Shown piece after piece: positions 56,694 through 64,000 of a stretch of 64,000 bases of DNA. The notes below the pieces were generated by a model that saw only the letters and a list, made by a program, of their open reading frames with translations, was not told where the DNA came from and made no database searches. The DNA is from Deroplatys truncata (Eukaryota > Arthropoda > Insecta > Mantodea > Mantidae). The stretch's first letter is position 1; each line of letters begins with the position of its first letter. Location of the stretch: assembly GCA_030765065.1 (NCBI GenBank), contig CM060980.1:62604364-62668363 (forward strand), written 5' to 3'. Made by a program: the position numbers and the translations under genes.

Positions 56694-57777
56694 GAACACT
56701 ACTGCCGCTCGTATATGTGCAGCCAATTTCGCGGCTTTGTAACACAACTTTACTGGATACCGTTTTCTATATACTGATGGTTCTGAACGGATCAAGGGGT
56801 AGGCTGCGCTGTAGTTATGATTCGCATGTCGTTCACAAGACTTGCTTCCCCCCTAGCACTTCGTTTTATACTGCCGAACTGTATGCTATATTTAAAACCA
56901 CATTTTTCATCCGCTCGTTTTCCCTACACTCCAATGTCATTTATTCTAATTCTCTCAGTGGTTTACTTAGTTTACGGGATCTCTATAGCCTACACTTACT
57001 TGTTCAGAAAATCCATGATTAGTTGCACTCTATCTTACTGGTTTTCGGGTGGTCTTGTCTGGGTTCCTGGACATCGTGACATTGTAGGAAGTGAATAGCA
57101 GATCAGGCAGGGAAGGGTGCGATTCTACACCCCGATGAAGGGGTTCCTCGCTGTCTATGTACGAATTTGAAGGACTTTTTGCGCAGAAAGATACTCTCTC
57201 AATGACATGAGGAGTGGTTTACATCTACCGCCAAACTCGGAGAGGTAAAGGCTACATCGCTTCCTTGGCGTTATTCTGCTTGTCCATTACGGCGTGAGGA
57301 GATCGTGCTTGCTCAGCTTCGTATTGGCCACTGTTGTTTTAGTCATGGCTAGCTCAGGGGTGAACCCCCGCCTCGCTGTATCCACTTCTAAGAGTCCTTA
57401 GCGGTGAAGCATTTCCTCGCTCAGTGCGTCACTATTCCACCCTTCACGAGCGCCTTGGACCCGCTCTTAATTTAATTACTATTTTAGGGGTTGACTGTCG
57501 CCAATTTTTTTTTCCGTATGTTAAATTTCGTGGTGTCCTTATCAAAATTTAACTCCTGCAATTTCTGGTGTGTTATTGACTCTCAAGCTGTGTTACCACT
57601 GTCTTAGCTGCTTGTGTTTGCTGAGGATTAGTTCTTGTATATATTGATTTATGAATTTTCTAGTGTATAACTTGTGTAATTTTTTCTACTTTTGTACTCT
57701 CAGTTGGTTAATCCTGTAATTGCTTTGTGTATTCTGTTTTTATACTAGACATGAATAAATTTATAGCCAGAGTGCGG

Positions 57778-58985
57778 CGCTGATGATTTCAGTAGTTACT
57801 CCGGAAGTAACGTTGGAGAGCTCAATTACAATTTACTCTTTTAGTTACGACTACGGAAGTAAGAGCTGATTACTCCAGGAGGTATTGTTTTGTTTGCGCG
57901 ATTTACTTGATGCGATTATGAATGAGGTTACGTGCGATAGGAAAGGGGAGAAACGTCAGCAAAGGAGATAAATGTTTGTTGGTAGAGATAAAGAAACTCC
58001 ATTTAAACAACATGAGTGGAAAAAACGTATTATAAAGATGCTGGAAAGTCGTGATTGACAAGTTTAATAAGTCCAGCGACGGGAAACGTACTGAAGAGCA
58101 GCTTAAAATTGTGGAAACAATGTTTCTAATCTTCATTTTGCATCGCAGATCACTTGCGTGTTGATGGAGAAATACCTTTTCTGATTTCGAAAAAGTTCAC
58201 CATATTCTCGGATGGGCACAAAATAGTGACATGCGTGCAGTCAATTCCACACACAATGTGACATTGCCAAATTTTTAAGTTACATCGCGTTAAGTAAATT
58301 CTAAATATCTCCATTTAATACAGTGTAAGACTGTCACATTACGTTAAATTCATCGTAATGCCGGCTCAAGCTTCTGAAATATTCAAGTGCAAAACACTCA
58401 TAGGATGCATAACAATAATTACTGTTTGGGTTATAGAACTGAATTTGTCTTGAGTTTTGTTGAAATGTTCTCCAAGAAGGTTCAAAAGGTGTGTATACGA
58501 TTCTTTCCTAATACCGAAATGTTCATTGAACTTTCTCTCTCTGTATAAGTATCATATGGTTCTCGCATACCACTATCGCATTCCCGTTGTTTTTTCGTAG
58601 AGATCATCAATGTAGCCCAAATAATCGCTGTTTTCTTCATCGAGATCATCAATGTTATCTAAGTAATTCATGAACACGTCACAAATATCTTCCTCCAAAT
58701 ACGATACGGTATACTAGTTCAATCGACAGTTAGTTACTCCATCCGGGTCGCAAGAGTAAATTTTAGCTTATATTTATGCTCTCTTTAATTCCGTAGTAAC
58801 ACTACATGACGGTGCTCTCCAACATTTACTTGTGCGTAATTTAATCTGGGAGTATCCGAAAGGAATAAAATTCTTCGGAAGTAGTTTACTCTGGTATGGA
58901 AGTCGCAGAGTGTTGACTTGAATAGTAGTTTACTACGAAAGTAGAGCTTACTCCAGCTTGGTGCATGCCGCCCTAGATGTAAACG
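57778..58985 (+). mobile_element. possible PIF/Harbinger-like element with Myb/SANT remnant
   Basis: The ends GTGCGGCGCTGATG and (reverse complement) GGGCGGCATGCACC are loosely inverted, and both edges carry repeated GAGTAA/TTACTC/CGGAAGTA motifs (57805-57880 and 58735-58960). Inside, around 57945-58115, frame-shifted plus-strand pieces KFNKSSDGKRTEEQLKIVE resemble the end of the Myb/SANT-like DNA-binding domain associated with Harbinger elements. Element limits and duplication are uncertain. Confidence 0.42.
58265..58378. repeat. end of a Harbinger MITE related to 10907-11344
   Basis: TTACATCGCGTTAAGTAAATTC..ACGTTAAATTCATCGTAATGCCGGCT shares the ATTACGATGAATTTAACGT end motif. It is nested inside the preceding element. 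Confidence 0.6.
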
Positions 58986-59279
58986 TAATTTCCAGGTTGA
59001 AACCTATAACACCAAGGGTATTAATTGATATTCTTTGTTGGATTAATTACTTAGATATAAAACCTAACAAGGAAACACTTAAGAAACAAAGGAATATGCA
59101 GTGAAATATTCCCAGTGTTTCATGGATGAATCTGTACGATTTTAATTGATATGCATTTCTTGTGTTTTTACACATTGACACTGTCGGAAGTTATACCAAA
59201 GGTATCGACAGCAAATTATATTGATTTCACTATTTATCAAATAAGATGGTATTTTCTTTTCCGAGTAAGTTATCTGCGC

Positions 59280-59323
59280 CCCTGTAAATCTCTCGTGGCT
59301 TCCCCCACTTTGGGAAGCACTGA
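59280..59323 (-). mobile_element. hAT-type end fragment
   Basis: Reverse complement reads CAGTGCTTCCCAAAGTGG, close to the CAGTGGTTCCCAAA ends of Charlie/ZBED-like hAT elements. The partner end was not found with confidence. Confidence 0.45.
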
Positions 59324-59339
59324 TATAAAGTAAAAAGTT

Positions 59340-59530
59340 ACAAACAGCCCAGCTTCCTTCAAAAGACTATGTAAGCATAACTGGTAAAACATGAGGGAGT
59401 AAAACTTTCAAAACGTGTAGAGTTTTTTAAAGCGCACAATTTATTTTAAATAACATTTTGTTTGTGGCATCAGCAATTTTTAAGATATTTGTTATTTTTT
59501 GTTTTTTTTGTTTTAAAGATTTGACTATTT
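59340..59530 (-). repeat. family A fragment, inverted
   Basis: GCATAACTGGTAAAACAT, TTTAAAGCGCACAATTTATTTTAAATAAC, TTGTGGCATCAGC, TTTAAGATATTTG: the distal half of an inverted unit. Confidence 0.6.
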
Positions 59531-59559
59531 TTATTTTTTGCATGAGGTGACTGAATTCA

Positions 59560-60520
59560 GAACAGCAAAATTCTAAAAGCTGGAATATTGTATAGATATG
59601 GAGTAGATGTACATCAGAACATTCATATTTCTACGTGAAGTTTGATTATTAATTCACTTATTTTTCGTTTCGTTCGTCCGATTATTTCTTAACAATGTTG
59701 CTATTTGTGGAACTGCATCCTTCAGTCAGTTTAATGTTTCTAATCTAGAGTTCCTCTTAGGTGGAACTCTCAGCTTTGAAAGCATGTTGCCCCTCCCCTG
59801 TTCAACCTTTGTCATTTCTGTAGTGGGGCAGTGTTGTCCCTTGCATGACGCATTGGAAGATGCATGCTGGAGGTCACGTACACAGATGGGGCAGTTAGTA
59901 CACACGTGGTTTCTCACGCGAGCATCGCCATTGTTGACATTTTATTGCCCTGAGCCCAGTACAGGTCACCAAATGAGAATGTGTTCAGCCAAGTTCAACA
60001 CATTAAGTGATGCCCTCTTTATTTACGTTATGATGTAAACAAAGCACGAAGATAAGCACATATGCAGGGTTGCCCATCCCTACCTAAAACAATCATCCTC
60101 CAGCCCCCAATTCTTTTGAAAGTTCAATTTCAAACTATTTAGTTCCTTTTTTACGCTGCTGGAAAGCTTCCCAAAGGGGCTGTCTTAGAGACACTACATT
60201 AGCTATTGTGATACCGGTACATAATAAAAGCTTAAATCAATAATTCATTGGAAGATAAAATCAATAAAAATCGTAATGTTTACAGTAAAAAAAGAAAGAA
60301 AAATAATAGAAATAAAGTGTTTGGTGGGTGTAGTAAGAGTTTTATTACTTGGTATTTCAATATATCCTATTTTATCTATCTAAATAGACCAATGTTTTAG
60401 TACTTAAGTGTAACGTCTACCTATAATGTTACAGTTCCTTTTATACATTTCCAAAAATTACTATTTAATACTCCACATTATACTATACAGTATGAATTGT
60501 ACTTAGCATTACTTTTTGAT
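59560..60520. other. no gene recognised
   Basis: Includes a hAT-like CAGGGTTGCCCATCCC motif at about 60066. Frames of 63 and 84 codons at 59726-60038 overlap on opposite strands and are not supported. Confidence 0.4.
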
Positions 60521-60524
60521 TATG

Positions 60525-60684
60525 ATTATGAAGTGGAATATTTGTTAGTAGTTGGAAGATGCTTCATGTTTATATGCACCACGTATGGGAGCCAATTTGT
60601 CGCGGTCACTTCGTGTTATCTTTTGCTGGGCGCTTGTTATTGTATTACTACTTTGAATGTTGGGTTCATTGTCCTCCGGCTAGC

Positions 60685-60723
<39 letters not shown>

Positions 60724-61479
60724 GTCGAGCATATCTCTTGAACAGGGTGTGTAAACGGAAAGGATTTGTTACTCAAAGATAACACTGATAAAAGAATTTG
60801 TTTTTACACTTTTATTACCGTCACAATTAATTAAGTTCACATATTGACTCGTGATACACGCCAGACTGAAACTGTTATATTTTCTAATATCACTATAATC
60901 ACTTATTTACTGCACATTATTAATTCGCGTGTTTCACATTTATAACAAACTTTAAGACGCGAGAGATTCTGTAGAATTGCGTAACGTGTACTTTATGTAT
61001 GCTTCCGTTGAACTACGCGACGTATAAATCACGAATACTTATGTTGAACTGATCGACGTATTACACGCGAATGCTTCTGTTGGACTGACGAAATCTGCCT
61101 CTGACTAGCTTTTTATACTCCCACACCCCGACATGCCTAAATATTATAACAGAGCTGCTATTGGTTAATAAAACGCGCCAACATTAGCGTCTATTTTTAT
61201 ATCCAATCAAAAATTACGAAAACATATGCTCTAGGAAAGAAATTCCCGCCATTTCTAAGAAAAGCGCGCCAATCTGACGTCATTTGCTTGTCTCTAATAA
61301 TTGATAAACAACTCGCCCCCTCGCTCATTGTTATCCACTCTTATTGTCAGTTTCAGTGAGGCCGTGTAAACTTATTTCCTAACAATGTTTATAATTAACA
61401 AACATCTCAAATCAATGTCATACAATAATGCTTATTTACACTACACTCATTATTGTGATACAAATTACTGCCACAATTA
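60525..61479 (-). mobile_element. solo LTR, ATTA target duplication
   Basis: LTR 60529-61475 (947 bp), TGAAGTGGAATATTTG...TACTGCCACA on the plus strand, bounded by ATTA at 60525-60528 and 61476-61479. Same family as 46217-50430 (GGGAGCCAATTTG, CTTTTTATACTC, GTCAGTTTCAGT, GTGATACAAATTACTG), more diverged. An (ATT)n expansion at about 60685-60722 lies where the others have TACGATCTTTTTGG. Confidence 0.9.
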
Positions 61480-61920
61480 ACAAACTGAGTAAACACTTAC
61501 AGTACTCGATTAAAAACGTAATGCATTGTTTTGTATTACCTACGTTAATTTACTTCAATATTTTTGTATTCTCCAAAATTTTGAATTCCCCACAAAATGT
61601 TTTTAATGGTGCAACTTGCACCATGATTCTCCCCGTGGGCCCTGCGTATATGAATACTGTACGTTCCTATTCAGGAATGCAGGCAGGGCTCTTCTTAAGG
61701 AACTAATATCAGTCCAAATATCAGAGCTTTGATTAGATTATTAAAATACCAATCTGTGTTTTATTGGTGTGTCGCACAGCTCATGGAGTGTATCGCGAAA
61801 TGTCAGAATTGAATAATACATGTTATGCCATTCAGGAAGTATCTTTACGACGCATTGTTTTATTTACAATACCAATTTCATATGGTAAATTATATTTTGA
61901 GACAGTCTTACCAATGAAAC
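61480..61920. other. no gene seen
   Basis: AT-rich; nothing recognised. Confidence 0.5.
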
Positions 61921-61924
61921 GTTG

Positions 61925-62180
61925 ACATTTGCAACAATGCCCAGTTTATTAATATATTTTTTTAAACGGAGGTCCTACGCCTTTGCCGCATCCCGCATTT
62001 CAATTGCCGTATCTATCACTCCATTCATCTTTTCCAACAGTCCTATCAAGCATAGCCGTTCTATAATAATTCCTTCTATACATTGCAGGTCTGCCTCTTT
62101 TCCTTCTGTTCCTTGGATTATAATTCAGAGTTCCTTTGGCTATCTTTCCTCTCCCATCCTTTTCACATGACCATACCATA
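61925..62180 (-). pseudogene. RTE-like LINE 3' coding end
   Basis: The minus-strand frame gives YGHVKRMGEERIAKGTLNYN followed by a KRGRP segment. This is the typical C-terminal pattern of RTE-like reverse transcriptase ORFs (GH..RM......K......GRR.RGRP). Only the last about 80 codons remain, with no catalytic domain. The plus-strand 82-codon frame is its shadow. Confidence 0.7.
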
Positions 62181-62585
62181 ATTACTGCCTAGTTTCTAAC
62201 TTAACTTAGAGACAGATGGAAACAAACAGCTTCATATCACTACTGCAGGCGGAAAGAGCAGAACTGTGGAGCCGAATGACAAAGTGAACAAAGAAAGGTA
62301 TTGCACAAACCATTACCTTTTCCAGACTTCTCTTTGCATTACCCTACTACCACATCTACAGTAGTGTAATATTTCTAAAAAATTTGACATTGAGATTTCA
62401 TTGGAAATACACTATTTGAGACGTTCTATATTCAATATATGCTTAGATAAAGATCCAGTGAACAGCTAGTTCCTGTTTTATAGACCACTGAATGAGATGA
62501 GTATCATTGAGTAATTAAATGGGCCAACGGCCCAAAAAACTACTTACTCAATTTTTGTCTGTTTAAGATAAGAGAAAAACCAAAA
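62181..62585. other. no gene seen; short family A trace
   Basis: Around 62370-62420 (TTGACATTGAGATTTCATTGGAAATAC) resembles the family A end; otherwise nothing. Confidence 0.4.
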
Positions 62586-62587
62586 GA

Positions 62588-63060
62588 AAAAATGTTACAT
62601 TCACACGACCTTTTCTACCCTCTATCATTTATTAATTGGTATAAAACTATTTTTATAAAAGCTTACTTATCTGTCTTCTTAATTTTAATCGAAATATTTC
62701 TTTGCAGAAATAGTTACATTACACATTTCGTTATAGATACAAAGGGAACAGCGATAGTCAAATGTTTTAGAACTGGACGCTATAAGCTGCCTTAAAATCC
62801 ACATTCTTTCCATATCGCGAAAAACCATTGAAAATTGACAGGACTTCAAAAGAATGACAATTGAACAATTCGAACCATTAATCCCAGAAATGGCTTATGC
62901 CATAAAAAAAATATTTGAAATAAATTGTGTGTTTTAAGGAGATTTACATTTTTTTGTGTAGTGCGTTTTCATCTATCGCTTTACGTTTACCAGTTATATA
63001 AGATTACACAAAATCCCTTCCGAATAAAGAGGGCTTCACAGCTACTCACATGGAAATATA
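62588..63060 (+). repeat. family A repeat, diverged forward copy
   Basis: Starts AAATGTTACATTCACACGACC and passes TTATTAATTGGTATAAAACTATTTTTATAAAAGC, GTGTGTTTTAAGGAGATTTAC and TTTTGTGTAGTGCG to the poly-AT region, where it is cut by the LINE start. Confidence 0.7.
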
Positions 63061-63084
63061 TAATATATACATATTATACGGGTA

Positions 63085-64000
63085 ACGGAGAGAACGTAGT
63101 ATGTATTCTCTCTAAAGGGAGTGGCGTCCCTTCCCTGGCAGCCTAAAGCAAACTACCGGAGGAGGGCTTGGTCGAAGAGGCAATTCTTGGGGGTTAATAC
63201 GATAGAAGCGACAGACGAGACTCCAAAGCTTTGGTAAGCAAACCTCAGGAGAAAGCACTCAGAGTTAAAATTCTGTTCCTCCAGGTTGGTGGTTTTATGG
63301 TCGGTTGATAGTTCACCCAAGTAAAATGGGTGTTATCTACTAATAATTCTTAGAAGTTACATAGCCGGATTGATTCAAAGATGACCGCTGCTCGGAAAAG
63401 AGCAAGATTAAAGGTATTGTGGAATAATTACATAGCTGATTGGAACGTGAGGGGTTTATCCAATTAAGAAAAGGAATTACGAGGTAATATAGACGTGGCT
63501 CTAATATCAGAAACCAAAAGGAAGCTAAAAGGGTCAAAATAACATGTTTTCCTGTTTTTTAGTGGATTACCAATGGAGAAAGGAAGTGCAGGAACTGCCA
63601 TACTGATAAAACCGGAAACACAGGAAAAGAATACATAGTCATACCCTCATAAATGAAAGAAAGATTAAAAAACCACGAGGATTTATTACCATAATCTGCA
63701 GGTAAGCTCCTGATGAAGGAAAGAAAGAGGAAAGTAAAAGATTCTGTAAGGACCTACAAAAATACATAGACACAACAAATAAGAACGATCGCTTGTTATT
63801 AGGAGTGACTTTAAAACAGTTGAATTGAACAACATATCAGAAGAAGAATGGTCAAAATATTTTAAATGTTATGGTATCATACCAGGGGTGAAAAAACAGA
63901 GGAAGCAAAAATAGAATATAAAGATGTAGACTCCCATTATCCAGAAGAATTAAATTATGTATTAGAAACATTTAAACAAAAGAAAGCACCTGGAAGTCGC
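63085..64000 (+). pseudogene. RTE-like LINE 5' part, runs off the window
   Basis: A 5' region with GGCGTCCCTTCCCTGGCAGCC (63124) and the start of an endonuclease domain in broken frames: NVRGLSN (about 63447), then KELRGNIDVALISETKRKLK (about 63472-63531), the usual ISETK-type motif. Then a deletion and, at 63845-64000, an EEWSKYFK piece and KQKKAPGS at the window end, the segment leading into the reverse transcriptase. Stops show that it is inactive. Confidence 0.72.

Larger units (their letters stand above)
51920..57775 (+). pseudogene. near full-length dead LINE of the I/R1 type
   Basis: Order on the plus strand: a GC-rich 5' region (51920-52110); a Gag-like ORF1 in pieces (52114-53983), with SEEVVVAYLSNQG and, near 52700-52860, a cysteine pattern suggesting zinc knuckles; the start of an endonuclease domain (NMRGYRSHKAELDLLL, about 54058-54105); reverse transcriptase (WRDSIIVPILKPGKD, then YRPIFLTT and VMEKMV, 55150-55270; active-site box degraded near 55685); RNase H (YTDGS, about 56773; WVPGHRDIVGSE, about 57059-57094); and a cysteine-rich tail to about 57450. 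It ends near ATGAATAAA (57750). Many stops and shifts. RNase H places it in the I/R1/LOA group. Confidence 0.85.

Noticed and set aside
59726..60038. Cys-rich 63-codon minus frame and overlapping 84-codon plus frame
   Set aside because: Overlap on opposite strands, no splice signals, no family pattern recognised.

Overview
This is a repeat-rich, AT-rich stretch of an animal nuclear genome, most likely an insect. The basis is the kinds of transposon present (gypsy-type LTR elements with a lysine-tRNA primer site, I/R1-, L1/Tx1- and RTE-like LINEs, several tRNA-derived SINEs, hAT and PIF/Harbinger remnants), long simple repeats and spliced gene structure. I cannot name the species. There are no bacterial-style genes; nearly all open frames are shadows of repeats.

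Host gene: a first coding exon (8630-8749) and a phase-compatible internal exon (36418-36528), possibly followed by a terminal exon (36620-36655), look like one plus-strand gene. If they join, the first intron is about 27.7 kb and holds most of the interesting material. I do not recognise the product.

Main discovery candidate: a giant imperfect inverted repeat, 17100-34378, lies inside that putative intron. The left arm (17100-25119, 8.0 kb) and right arm (28086-34378, 6.3 kb) flank a unique 2.97-kb spacer. By eye the arms are about 99% identical near the spacer, about 97% in the middle and near 92% at the outer tips. They are built of nested tandem arrays. The left arm alone carries a SINE and a solo LTR, and the right arm preserves the exact empty sites. 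The spacer carries a TATA box and a small five-exon gene (25642-27234, 172 codons plus stop) whose introns are all phase 1 and whose exons and promoter-proximal region are tandemly duplicated. Each arm also has a TATA box followed by a short exon ending ATGCAAG|GTGAGT, pointing outward. No transposase was found inside. It could be a Foldback-like transposon, an ampliconic palindrome, or an inverted duplication of a fast-evolving gene family.

Other regions: 1.7-6.4, 14.6-17.1, 34.5-36.0 and 59.3-63.1 kb hold copies of one mid-size interspersed repeat ('family A'). 12.5-13.5 kb is a perfect CATA tetranucleotide array of about 227 units. 39.4-42.0 kb is a dead L1/Tx1-like LINE. 43.2-44.1 kb is a hAT deletion derivative with 8-bp target duplication. 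44.4-51.1 kb is a second, longer hAT element whose transposase is split by a nested non-autonomous gypsy-type LTR retrotransposon (46217-50430). 51.9-57.8 kb is a near full-length dead I/R1-type LINE hit by SINEs. 57.8-59.0 kb may be a Harbinger-like element. 60.5-61.5 kb is another solo LTR, and 61.9-62.2 and 63.1-64.0 kb are RTE-like LINE pieces.
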